A stretch of DNA of 64,000 nt. It comes from Haemaphysalis longicornis (lineage: Eukaryota > Arthropoda > Arachnida > Ixodida > Ixodidae). The stretch lies in NCBI GenBank assembly GCA_013339765.2, contig CM023454.1, positions 39,142,950 through 39,206,949 of the forward strand. Direction: 5' to 3'. A program made the position numbers and the translations under genes. Below are positions 24,985-35,495 of the stretch, in pieces. Below the pieces are notes generated by a model. It worked only from the letters and a program-made list of their open reading frames with translations, was not told where the DNA came from and did not search any database. Position 1 is the first letter of the stretch. Each line of letters begins with the position of its first letter.

Positions 24985-27690
24985 TCACCCGGCCGCTGTC
25001 GAGGTTGTGTCGGACCGCTGGACATAAGGCTTGAGCCGCGAAACGTGGAAGATTTCTGTTCCACGGCAGCGACGATCGGTAACGGCACTGTTTGGAGCCA
25101 CGCGATAATTTACAGGAGACGTTTGCTCGAGCACTGCATAGGGTCCGATATACCTAGAAAGCCACTTTTCTGAAAAACCAGGGTGACGCACAGGAGTCCT
25201 AAACAAGACCGCGTCCCCTGGGTGAAACGTTACGTCGCGATGAGATTCCTCGTACCGAGACTTGCGGGCATTTTGGCTGGCTACTGTGTTCATGCGGGCG
25301 AGACGGCGGCAGTAGGCGACACGGGAAGAGAATTGTTCAGGAACACTAGCCGTGCTGTCAACACGTGCCGACAAGAGAGTTGAATCCAGAACGGACAGAG
25401 GTGGGCGGCCATAGACAAGGAAAATAGGGCAAAAAACCTGTGGTATGCTGAACTGCGGATTTATATGCGTATGTTACGAACGGAAGTATTGTGTCCCAAT
25501 TGCTGCGATCCGGTCGGATGTACAGAGAGAGCATGTCGGATAGTGTTCGATGAAAACGTTCAGTCAAACCATTCGTTTGAGGATGATAACTGGACGCAGT
25601 TTTGTGAATGGTGTCGGTGGCACGAAGAACTTCCGCAAGAGTAGCCGACAGAAATGTTTTTCCGCGGTCGCTCAGGAGAACTCGGGGAGGTCCGTGGCGA
25701 AAAAATATGGAGCGAAAAAGAACTCGGCGACTTCTACAGTGCAGCCAGTCCAAAGAGGGGCGGTTTCGGCATAGCGGGTTAGATAATCAATGGCGGTCAC
25801 AACCCAACGATGGCCAGCTGTGGAAATGGGCAAAGGACCATGCAGGTCTATGCGGACGACTTCGAACGGTGCTGACGGACAAGGTAGCCGTTGTAGCATT
25901 CCAACCGGAGGCGACGTTGGCCGTTTACTGTGCTGGCAGGGCGCGCAGGAGGTGACGTATTTGGCGACACTGGTAGAAAGGCCAGGCCAAAAGAAACGAC
26001 TTTTGACGCGGTGGTAGGTCTTGTGGAAACCTAAATGTCCGGCAGTATCGTCGTCATAAAAAACTCTCAGAATATGCTGCTGTAGAGATCGCGGGACGAC
26101 GGCAACCCACTTGTCACCGGTAGGGTCGTAATTATAATGGTATAAAACACAGTCGAAAATTCGAACTTTTTGCAGCTGGCGGCGCAAGCGGTTGGTAAGT
26201 GGCGTCGTCGAAACGGTAAGTTGATCAATTAGGTTTCTGCAGTACCGGTCTGCACGTTGAAAGGACGGTAGATCTTTGATGCTGTCGGAATTAATTTCGT
26301 CCAAGGGTGCCATTGGGAAGAGCACTTGGGCCGCATTGGATGGCGAATCATCTTCTGGAGACGCAAAGCGGCGGGAAAGGGCGTCCGCATCCATGTGCTT
26401 CTTGCCAGACTTGTATGTCACAGTAAAGTCGTATTCCTGTAACTTTACAATCCAGCGACCAAGCCGTCCATTTAGGTTTTTGAGCGATGAAAGCTAACAG
26501 AGAGCATGATGGTCAGTTACCACAGTGAAATGCCGTCAGTACAAGTACGGACAAAATTTCTGTACGGCCCAGACAATTGCAAGACATTCCTGCTCAGTGA
26601 TTGAGTAGTTGCGTTCGGCAGGTGTCAATGCGCGACTTGCGTACGCCACAACGTTCTCCACGGAGGAGGCGTTGTGTTGTAACAGCACGGCACCAAGACC
26701 ATGTCCACTGGCGTCTGTGTGCAGTACATTGGCTGCCGTTTCGTCAAAGTGGGGCAGCGGTTGCAAGAAGTTTATCGAGGGGTGAAACAAGGGCAGCAAA
26801 GTTACGTATAAAACGCCGAAAATAGGAAGCTAAACCAAGGAAGCTGCGGAGGTCTTTTTGGCGGGCAGGGCGGGGAAAATTGCCTACAGCATTAATTTTG
26901 TCCGGTCCAGGCGAATTCCGTCTTTGCTCACAACATGGCCGAGCACCTTGATGGACTTGCTCGCGAATCGGCATTTTTTTGTGTTTAGTTGAAGTCCGCC
27001 GTTGGTAAGACAGGTTAGGACTTCATCCAAGCCCTTGAGATGGTCTTTAAAAGTCGAGGAAAAAACGGCGATATCAGGTTTTTCATTTAAGGCCACGAAG
27101 CACTGTATCAATCATTCTCTCGAATGTGGCTGGTGCATTACACAACCCGAATGGCATCACGTTAAATTCGTAAAGACCATCGGGTGTGGCGAAAGCAGTT
27201 TTTTTCTTTGTCTGCCTCGTGCATGGGAACCTTCCAGTACCAACAGCGAAGGTCCAGGCTAGAGAAGTATTCAGCACCTTATAAAGTGGTCAGGGCATCA
27301 TCAATGCGAGGCATTGGATAGACGTCCTTTTGTGTTATTTTGTTGAGTGCCATGTAGTCTACGCAAAATGGTACAGAACCGTCCTTTTTCTGTACCATAA
27401 CAACAGAAGACCAGGGACTTGATGTAGGGCGAACAATATTTTTCTTGAGCATGTCGTCGACGTTCTCCTGTATTATTTTTCGCACAGACATAGACACACA
27501 GTATGGACGGCGACGAACGATGCAGGATCCGTCTGTGTCGATGCGATGTACCGCTGCTGATGTCTTCCCTAGGACAGTAGAGTATGCGTCAAAAGAACTC
27601 TGGTGCTTGGTCAGCAGACGCAGCAATGGTTGCCTCTCCTCTGGCGGAAGGTCCAAACTTATGGCGGTGTTAAAAGCCGAAACTTGAGCG
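24985..27690 (-). pseudogene. Ty3/Gypsy pol: RT, RNase H, integrase (frameshifted)
   Basis: Minus-strand order from the high-coordinate end. RT N-terminal half 27656-27279 (VVMVQKKDGSVPFCVDYMALN, YPMPRIDDALTTL), then the palm with GLYEFNVMPFGLCNAPATF (27277-27083) and a catalytic region reading EKPDIAVFSSTF where YLDD is expected, so the active site is lost. Next the RT connection and RNase H (26974-26536: HTDASGHGLGAVLLQ, ALTPAERNYSITEQECLAIVWAV), then integrase with its zinc domain (26421-25672: HLGFHKTYHRVKSRFFWP, CAPCQHS) and the catalytic Asp (LLSDRGKTF) and Glu (LTERFH) at 25753-25358. The C-terminal GPY-like module is at 25374-24985. At least six frameshifts separate the segments. Confidence 0.85.
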
Positions 27691-27756
27691 GGTGATGGGG
27701 AAACGTGGTCATCTGTTTAAATGGTTGACATCGGAACTACACAGGCTTCTTCATCG

Positions 27757-27879
27757 CCGAAAACCGAGGAAGACACTGTCAGGAAGCGGTGATGATGATG
27801 CCAGAAGCCGAGATGATGAAGATGAAGCACAGATAAAGCACAGTAGATTGTCTCAAGACTGTATATTCTCCTTGGGCTC

Positions 27880-27880
<1 letters not shown>
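27757..27880 (-). repeat. 5' LTR of Ty3/Gypsy element 1, truncated
   Basis: Matches 24798-24956 with an internal loss of about 40 bases and stops short of the polyadenylation part present in the 3' LTR. Its outer end sits directly against a 34-bp (TA)n tract. Confidence 0.65.

Positions 27881-27914
<34 letters not shown>
27881..27914. repeat. (TA)n microsatellite between two Ty3/Gypsy elements
   Basis: 34 bases of TA separating the 5' LTR end of element 1 from the 5' LTR end of element 2, which face opposite ways. Confidence 0.9.
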
Positions 27915-27916
<2 letters not shown>

Positions 27917-28277
27917 CCGCGAACCATACATTGGGTTTGTTTATCTGTGGTTTGCTTTTACCGCCCGGCTGCGCCGGTATGTGTTATCTCTGCGCCAAGG
28001 GAAGCGCGTGTTCTATTCTTTCTTTCTGTGCCGCATTTCTTATCTGTTGTGATAGGGAGAGCGTTCCGATCTAACGTGAACAGCCCAGAATAATCTTCTT
28101 GGATCTACTGTGTTCTCGATGTGAATCGACGTTTCGAGAACCACGTGCGCCGAAAGATAAAAAGCCTGCAGTGCGGATGCCGGAGCATTCGATTCTGCGA
28201 CGCTCGCCGACGCAAGTCACTTTGTTGACCGCTCCTTCGCCACCTCTGTATTCTTTTGAGTTGTTAGGGGAGCACAA
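27915..28277 (+). repeat. 5' LTR of element 2, 3'-shortened
   Basis: Closely matches 33360-33720. The match ends at 'ggggagcacaa'; the last about 61 bases of the 3' LTR, which include AATAAA, have no counterpart here. I see no convincing primer-binding site after it, although TGGAAGCCGAC lies 6 bases downstream. Confidence 0.8.
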
Positions 28278-28389
28278 CCTCTGGAAGCCGACAAGCCAGT
28301 CCAACAAGAGCCAGCCCCCGCCAGCAAGATTTACCACCCCAGTTCGGCCTACTACCGCAGAAAGCGAAGAAGACGTCACCACCAGCACC

Positions 28390-29467
28390 ATGGTTAACCA
28401 CGCCAATCCTGCCGCCTTTGTACAGCAGCCACGGGAAGCGCCATCATTCCGGGGAGCCCCCGCAGAAGACCCAGAAGAATGGTTGGAGAAACGGGAGCGC
28501 GTCCAGAAATTCAACGGGTGGGACGACGCAAAAATGTTCCGGCACGTTTTCTTTTACTTTGAAGATTCGGCTCGCACTTGGTTCGAGAATCACGAGAGCT
28601 CCTTGATAAACTGGGCTCAGTTCAAAAGCGAGTTTACTAAGACCTTCACTACCGCGCAGCGCTTTTACTTGAAACTCGAGCGCAGCACCCCAACGAAGGG
28701 TTAGTGATCTTTGTTGAGGAGATGAAGAGGTTTTTTCGACGTTCAGATCCGCAGATGACAGAAGAAAAGAAACTAAGGTTTTTATGCGAGGGGTAAAGCA
28801 GGAGCTTTTTGCATGCCTTGTCCGCAATCCTCCCAAGACGGTGGCCGAATGCGCGTCTGAGGCGGCCGCGATGGAGAAGACGCTAGAAGTTCGAACGCGC
28901 CAGTACGATCGTCCGGTCAACATGCTGGTTTCCGAGACCATCGGTGCCAGGGCTACAAGCTCCAACACACTGCTTGACACCATCCCAGCAGTGGTCAGGG
29001 AGGAGCTTCGGAAGCTTTTTGCGACGATGCGGCAACCTCAAGTGGCTTCCCTGACTGACGTCATCCGCGAAGAGGTTCAACACACTTTGGGCACTTCTAT
29101 GCCATCCGAGGCACACCGCGAGCCACACGCGAAGAGCTTCTCCGCGGCTGTTCGTCGACCCCGCCCAGCTCCAACCCCTCTGGAAGAAGCTCCACCGTAC
29201 TGCGGTCCACTCTCGCCGCCGTCCCCACTCTCGCCGCCATCCCCACTGTCACCGCCGTCAACCGTACCACCGTACACAGCCCAATCCCAGACGCCGAGAA
29301 AGACTGACGTTTGGCGCACGCCAGATCATCGTCCGCTGTGCTACCATTGCAGAAAGGCCGATCACATCTATCGTTGCTGCCCGTACAGGAGACTCGGACG
29401 GCGTGGTTTCTCCGTTGACGCCCCACGCCCCCGACCCGGCCAGCGCCCTACTGAGATCCGCGAATAA
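28390..29467 (+). pseudogene. Gag of Ty3/Gypsy element 2
   Basis: The structural capsid-forming protein of the element. ATG at 28390 follows an untranslated leader after the 5' LTR. The N-terminal capsid region has the motif APSFRGAPAEDPEEWLEK and FYFEDSARTWFENHESSL, typical of this gag class. The frame stops at 28702-28704 and resumes in another frame from about 28784 (ELFACLVRNPPKTVAECASEAAAMEKTL). A proline/serine-rich stretch with a repeated SPPSPL motif (29210-29260) comes before a CCHC zinc knuckle, C-x2-C-x4-H-x4-C, in CYHCRKADHIYRCC (29340-29383). Two frameshifts make it non-functional. Confidence 0.85.
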
Positions 29468-29895
29468 CTGTCCAACACCAACCGAGGACCAGTTCGCTCA
29501 CTCCTATCGCCGTCGCCCTACCCATACCAGTCGCCTAACCGCCGTAGCAATGCTGATTTCGCACGTGGAAGGTCCCCCAGCCCACGCGGAGGAAACTAGA
29601 ACCAGCAACTTCTGGAGGTGAAGTTGCTCTACGGCGAAAACCTGGAAACCCTCCAACGACGAAAGGACGCGCCGAAGACACTGATTCACGACATGCCCTC
29701 ATCCCGACGATCCGACCTATCCCTGACCAGACTCCTGAACACGACGACAGCTACACGGCGCGACGCGTACGCGACCTGACCGAGATGTCCGTTAAGAAGA
29801 CGACGACAACGACGATGCACAGTGCCCGACCATCAACACGTACAAGATGAGATACGACGCCCCGACGATCCCAGAACTCGAGGAAGACTGTATGT

Positions 29896-29991
29896 GACGT
29901 CAAGGTGTCCATCGACGGCTTTGACGTAGTCGCCACCGTAGACACAGGAGCTGACTATTCGGTAATGAGGGACCATTTGCGTCTAAACTGA
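29896..29991 (+). pseudogene. aspartic protease fragment of element 2
   Basis: A short frame between Gag and RT carries the retropepsin active-site box DTGAD at 29941-29955, with preceding strand GFDVVATV and following YSVM. The frame closes at about 29991. Surrounding frames are broken, so only this core can be shown. Confidence 0.7.
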
Positions 29992-30310
29992 AAAAAGTGA
30001 TGACCAGCTGGGACGGTCTGCACATACGCACAGCAGGAGGCCACCTCCTGACGCCAAGTGGAACGTGCACATCGCGCGTCACCATAGGCGGCACAACGTA
30101 CCCTGCGGCGTTCGTCATTCTGCCTAACTGCCTAACTATCCCGCGACGTAATTCTAAGAATGGATGTTTTGATGGACAACGGTGCAATACTCGATCTGCA
30201 GACCAAGTCAATAAATTTTCCCCCAATCACTCCATGATGCCGGAACCGAACCCCGGACGACGTGCTTCCGTAGGATTGCCGATGATACCCTGCCACCGCG
30301 CGCAAGCTTA

Positions 30311-33267
30311 ATGGTCACAGTCTACTGTGAAGATGCTTCTCCTGACGTCGACGCTATCGTAAACACTGATCAAAGAGTGCTTCTCGACCGTGGTGTGTCG
30401 GGCGCAAGAGGCATTGCCCGCTTCGAGGAACACAAATCTCACATTTTGGCTACTAATTTCACACATGCGTACCAGCATTTAAACAACGGCGCGGCAATTG
30501 CATTCCTCGAAGAAACGCAAGAAGCACGTGACGTGATCGCGGTCGCCGACTTTGAACGCACACCCGTAGAAACATTCAAGCTCCCGCAGCCCTTCGACGT
30601 GAATCCGGCGCTACCGCAAGAACAACGGAACAAATTATTGGCTTTGCTGCGTCGCTATAGCGATTGTTTTTCGTCGAGCGCAAAACTACGTCAGACCCTT
30701 CTAGCGAAGCACCGAATAATAACCGAAGATGGAGCCCGACCTACCCGACAGTCACCGTACCGCGTCTCTTCACATGAACGGGAAGCCATCCGGACTCAAG
30801 TCGACGACATGCTCAGCGACGACATTATACAGCCATAGAAAAGCACCCGGGCTGCGCTCGTCGAACTCGTAAAGAAAAAATTACGGTTTTCTGTTGACTA
30901 CCGGCGACTGAGCAACATCACGAAAAAGGACGTGTGCCGCCTCCCCCGAATCGACGACGCCCTCGACCACCTCTCGTACTCGAAGAACTTCTCATCGATG
31001 CACCCGAAGACTGGCTACTGGCAAATTGAAGTGGACGAGAGAGACCGAGAAGACTGCATTTATCACACCAGACGGCCTATACGAGTTCAAGGTGATGCCG
31101 TTTGGGCTGTGCACAGCACCAGCGACGTTTCAAAGAGTCATGGACACTGTGCTAGCTGGCCTTAAGTGGCACACCTGCCTCGTATACCTCGACGACGTAG
31201 TGGTATTCGCCCGGACTTTCGACGAACACCTTGCCAGGTTGGAGTCTGTACTCGAGGCCATTCGTACGTCGGGGTTGACGCTGAAGCCTGAAAATTGCCG
31301 TTTCGCATACGGGGAACTGAAGCTCTTGGGCCACGTCGTCCTATCTGACCCGGCAAAAACTTCAACCATTGCGAACTTCCCAAGGCCGAAAGACAAGATG
31401 GGCGTGCGAAGATTTCTCGGGCTGCGACTACCGGCGCTTCGTCGCAAACTTCGCACGCATTGCAGAGCCACTCACGCGCTTGACGAAAAATAGCACCCCT
31501 TTGAGCTGGGAAAAGGACAAAGAAAAAGCATTCTGCGAGATGCAAAAACGCCTGCAAAGCCCGCCCGTGCTCGCTCATTTCGACGAAAATGCCGAAACGG
31601 AAATGCACAGGGACGCCAGTGATATAGGCTTGGGTGCCGTCCTTGTCCAAAAGCAAAGCGGCTGCGAAAGGGTAATCGCCTATGCCAGCCGTGGTCTGTC
31701 GAAGGAGAAGAAAAACTATTCTGCCTCTGAGAAAAAGAGCCTGGCTATTATATGGGCGATTTCAAAATTTCGCCCATACGTGTATGCAAGGCCATTCAAG
31801 GTTGTCACAGACCACCATGCGCTCTGTTGGCTCGCCAATTTGAAGGACCCCTCTGGCCGTCTTGGGCGGTGGAGCTTGCGCCTGCAGGAGTTCGACGTTA
31901 CAGTCGTTTAGGAATCCGGCAGGAAACACTCCGACGCCGACTGCCTGTCCCGCGCCCCCGTCGAACCACCACCACAAGACTTCGATGAAGAAAGCGCGTT
32001 CTTCGGGATCGTGACGGAGAGCGACCTAGACGCCCAGCAGCGTGTTGACCCCGACTTACGCTTCATAATCGAGTACCTCGCGGGATGCAACGTTGCCGTT
32101 CCTAGGACCTTCAAACGCAGCTTACCAGCATTAAGCCTGAGAAACTCCGTCCTCGTGAAGAACAATTTCAGCCCCAGAACAAGAGCGAACTACCTTCTCG
32201 TCATCCCCGCGGACCTTCCTGACGAAATTTTCGAAGCGTGCCACGACGACCCGTCTTCCAGAAATATCGGCACAGCCCGCACTATTGGAAAAATCAAGGC
32301 GAGGTACTACTATCCCGGCCTTACCTCTGACGTCACCCACTACGTCCGGAGCTGCCGTGACTGCCAGCGACGAAAAACGCCGCCGACAAGACCCGCCGGA
32401 CTTCTGCAACCAATCGCCGTCCCATCGAGACCATTTCAACAGATTGGAATGGACCTTTTAGGCCCGTTCCCTGCGTCATGATCACAGAACAAGTGGATTG
32501 TCGTAGCGACCGACTACATGACGCGCTACGCAGAGACCACCGCTCTTCCGAGGGGGACGGCACAAGAAGTGGCAAAGTTCTTTATAAGCCACGTTGTGCT
32601 GCGACATGGAGCCCCGGAAGTCCTAATCACAGACCGGGGAACGGCATTTACTGCCGAGCTGATGCAAGGAGTATTACGCTGCAGCAACACGGATCACCAA
32701 AGAACGACGGCGTACCACCCCCAAACGAACTGACTTACAGAATGTCTGAACAAGGCAATCGCAGATATGCTGTCAATGTACGTTGACGTTGAACATAAGA
32801 CTTGGGACGAAGTGCTCCTATATGTCACGTTTGCGTACAACACGGCTATTCAGGAGACGACGCAGCTGACGCCGTTCGAGCTAGTCTACGGTAGAAGGCC
32901 GACTACGATGCTGGACGCCATGCTTCCGCACGTAGAAGAAGACCTCAACGCCGACGTTCACGGATACGTTCAACTTGCGGAGGAGGCCCGCCAGCTCGCT
33001 CGAGTTCGTATAACGGACCAGCAGCTGGTGGATGCGGGCCGCTACAACCTCCGACGCCGAGACGCCGAGTACCACCCAGGGGATCTTGTGTGTGTTTGGA
33101 CTCCCATCCGACGACGCGGACTGAGTGAGAAGCTCCTGCGACGGTATTTCGAACCCTACCAGATTCTACTACGTGTTGGGCAACTTACCTACGAAGTGAT
33201 CCCCGATGGTGACTCCGGCACAACACGACAACGCACGCAGCCCGAAGTCGTCCACGTGGTTCGCTGA
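30311..33267 (+). pseudogene. Pol of element 2: RT, RNase H, integrase
   Basis: Frame A 30311-30838 holds the linker and RT start (KHRIITEDGARPTRQSPYRV) and ends at an amber stop. The same frame continues to about 31076 (SVDYRRL, LPRIDDALDHL, GYWQIEVDER). Frame B 31026-31493 holds GLYEFKVMPFGLCTAPATF and an intact catalytic YLDD. Frame C runs 31369-33267 with three in-frame stops (31909-31911, 32479-32481, 32731-32733). It contains RNase H (HRDASDIGLGAVLVQ), the integrase zinc domain (CHDD ... CRDCQRR), catalytic Asp residues (MDLLGPFP; VLITDRGTAF) and Glu (LTECLNK), and a C-terminal GPY-like module ending VVHVVR. Decayed, but domain order and most motifs are clear. Confidence 0.9.
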
Positions 33268-33359
33268 AAACCTTTCTACGGACGATAACGAATTTCATTT
33301 TTATTTTCGGACTGTCGCTTATGTTAGCATCGGGTCGATGCACTCTTAGAGGGGGGTAA

Positions 33360-33781
33360 TGCCGCGAACCATACACTGGGTTTGTTTATTTGTGTTTTCC
33401 TTTTACCGCCCGGCTGCGCCGGTATGTGTTATCTCTGCGCCAAGGGAAGCGCGTGTTCTATTCTTCCTTTCTGTGCCGCATGTGTTATCTGTTGTTATAG
33501 GTAGAGCATTCCGATCTAACTTCAACAGCCCAGAAAAATCTTCTTGGATCTACTATGTTCTCGATGTGAATCGACCTTTCGAGAACGACGCCCGCGGAAA
33601 GATAAAAAGCCTGCAGTGCGGTCGCTGGAGCATTGGATTCTGCGAGCTCGCCGACCAAGTCACTTTGTTGACCGCTGCTTCGCCACCTCTGTATTCTTTT
33701 GAGTGGTTAGGGGAGCACAAGTTCGCGCCAATAAACTTGTTTCTTCTTCAGGACAACTGCCTCGTCCTTGGCTTTGTGACA
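33360..33781 (+). repeat. 3' LTR of element 2
   Basis: 422 bp, TG...CA ends (TGCCGCG ... TTTGTGACA). A GAGGGGGGTAA polypurine tract precedes it. An AATAAA signal lies near 33730. A (TA)n tract begins directly after the end. Confidence 0.85.
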
Positions 33782-33812
33782 GTATGTATATATATATATA
33801 TATATAAATATA
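33782..33812. repeat. (TA)n microsatellite
   Basis: Short TA tract between the 3' LTR of element 2 and the 3' end of the minus-strand PLE. Confidence 0.85.
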
Positions 33813-35489
33813 TAGCAGAAAATGAATTCTTGGCTACTGTTTAAATATTCAAAAACTTGGGTGCGACCACTTGGAAAACACTAACAAAGACTTTATTTCG
33901 ACAGTTTCGTCCAGTGGCCTCGTCTGCTTCAGGGAAAATTACAAGTGACTGAATATCCTCTACAATACACACTTCACGAGAGAGGGGAATTTTGCCCTCT
34001 ACCTCTCTTTCTTGCCAGAAAAGAAACCAAATAAATGAAAGCAAACTGTACAATAATCTCAGCGGCACATATACACGTCTCTCCCCAGGCGAGCGTCGAT
34101 ACAAAGCAAGGAGAGGGGAAAAGGAAAACTGGAGAAAAAAGGAGTGTAAAAAAGGAGGCAATTGGAAATAGAGAAAGAGGGGAGCAAAGGAGAGGCCGAA
34201 GAAAGGGGGGTGCTCAGAAGCAGACACCGTCGAATACGGAGGTCGAACAGCGGAAACTTGAAAGGTAGAGTGAGGGACCGCTCAGCGGCTCAGAATGACG
34301 TGACGTGCCGTATTCCGCGTACTGTAGAGAGAGAGAGAGAAAAAAAAGGGGAAGAAAAACCCCTAGGAGTGAATTATGTTTGAAGAACGTTGTTGCAAAT
34401 GTAGATAGGCGCCACATGGCCCCCAGTAGCTGACGAATGCCAATACAGGGTCTAAACACACATAGCGAGACGAGGGGAGGAAAGATGAGTACGGAGGCTG
34501 CGGCGTCGGGCCAGGTCCGCGCACTCAAGATGGTCCAAAGTCGTGTTGTAATCAATAGCCCGAGTCGGCGCGGCGCGCCACGGAGATTTATTGGTGCAGA
34601 AGCGCTAGCGGAGCGCCGAAACGTCGCCGGAGGAGTCATTCCCGTGCGGAAACGCCCCCCCTAGCCCCCCCCCCCCCCACCGTTTTCCCGAAACTCGTAA
34701 CCGTGTGGTCGCCAGGCGCGTGTTGTCTATTTTGTTAAAAATGGCAAAACGATAATGAGGAGAAAAGTAGGTCTGAACCGCAGATTAATTGCTAACAGCA
34801 CTCGTTTGGCTCCCTCGCCGCACGCCCCCCGCCCCCCCTAAATAAAAGTAATAATAAAAAAAAGTTCACGTAAGGTCTCGTAGGCAGCCCAATCTCCCTG
34901 CGCTCTGGTTTATACCCTCAGTAAGCGTCCGAAATTTATGTATAAAGAACGATTCTCTCTGTTCCCGCCCGTAAGCATTACGGAACCCGGACTGAATTAA
35001 CACTATTTGTATTTTTTCTAAGGAGTGATCCGGGAGGCGGAGATGCCTGAACAGTGGAAGACCGGGAAGTCCCTTTACATGCGACTTGTGATTGTTAAAT
35101 CTGGTGCGGAAGGGCGTTTCGGTCTGTCCAATGTACTCCTGATTACAAACGAGGCAACGAAGTTTATAGATTACGTTTGAGGTGTCGCAATTTAAATTTT
35201 TTTGATAGCATTTTTAAAAGGGTTGACCTGCTGGCTTGGGCAATATTAGTCGTCTCGATGTGGGTGCAGACTTTACAGCGCGGCTTGCCGCATGGTCGGC
35301 AGCCTTAAGCTCACTCAGGTGGCTCTGTTTTAGCGTTGACTAAGAGGTCCCTCAAGTTTTGCCACGTCGGTACACAACACGAGGGGGCTGCTGGAAAATG
35401 GCCGACAACCGGTCGCTCTGTTTGATGATATTGAAATTTCTTCTCAAGATGTCATTTACTTTAGGAATTTTGGAAGAGTAGGTGAGAAC
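33811..35489 (-). repeat. PLE pseudo-LTR, downstream copy (A)
   Basis: Direct repeat of 38456-40135. Similarity starts at 'tatatagcagaaaatgaattcttgg' and ends at 'gtaggtgagaac'. It contains the hammerhead-like motif (33891-33940), 3' UTR with a C-run near 34663-34679, and the GIY-YIG domain. Confidence 0.85.
33891..33940 (-). ncRNA. hammerhead-ribozyme-like motif, copy A
   Basis: On the minus strand: CTGAAGCA, arm GACGAG, loop GCCA, arm CTGGAC, then GAAAC-T-GTC. The 5' box, GAAA and the GTC cleavage triplet are in hammerhead order, with a 2-bp stem III and a short stem I (TTTC with GAAA). The box has one extra base compared with CTGANGA. The right arm of stem II mispairs at two positions in this copy. 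Confidence 0.5.
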
Positions 35490-35495
35490 AAATTA
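34866..35495 (-). pseudogene. PLE linker and GIY-YIG endonuclease, copy A
   Basis: Minus-strand frames give VLTYSSKIPKVNDILRR at the start of the linker, the CRPCG...CKVC zinc motif near 35290, and, after a frameshift near 35200, a complete endonuclease from NLNCDTSNVIYKLRC to the stop at 34866-34868. The endonuclease shows VIY (GIY-like), EYIGQTETPF (YIG-like), RTRFNNHK and the REQRESFFIHKF helix with the catalytic Glu. It is the natural continuation of the RT ORF above it. A stop near 35478 and the frameshift inactivate this copy. Confidence 0.8.

Larger units (their letters stand above)
24761..27880 (-). mobile_element. Ty3/Gypsy element 1, internally deleted
   Basis: A minus-strand LTR retrotransposon with an LTR at each end (24761-24956 and 27757-27880) and pol domains in the usual order RT, RNase H, integrase. 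A purine-rich tract (AGAGGGGCGAGATAAG on the minus strand) immediately precedes the 3' LTR, as expected for the plus-strand primer. Gag, protease and primer-binding site are absent: the 5' LTR joins the RT region within about 70 bases. Both outer ends touch (TA)n tracts. Every pol domain is broken by frameshifts. Confidence 0.8.
27915..33781 (+). mobile_element. Ty3/Gypsy element 2, gag-PR-RT-RH-IN order, decayed
   Basis: Plus-strand LTR retrotransposon. LTRs at 27915-28277 (shortened) and 33360-33781 both start TGCCGCGAACCATACA. A polypurine tract GAGGGGGGTAA abuts the 3' LTR. Gag, protease, RT, RNase H and integrase follow in canonical Ty3 order. Several stops and frameshifts inactivate it. 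It stands between (TA)n tracts at both ends. No clean target-site duplication can be read because of the TA repeats. Confidence 0.88.
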
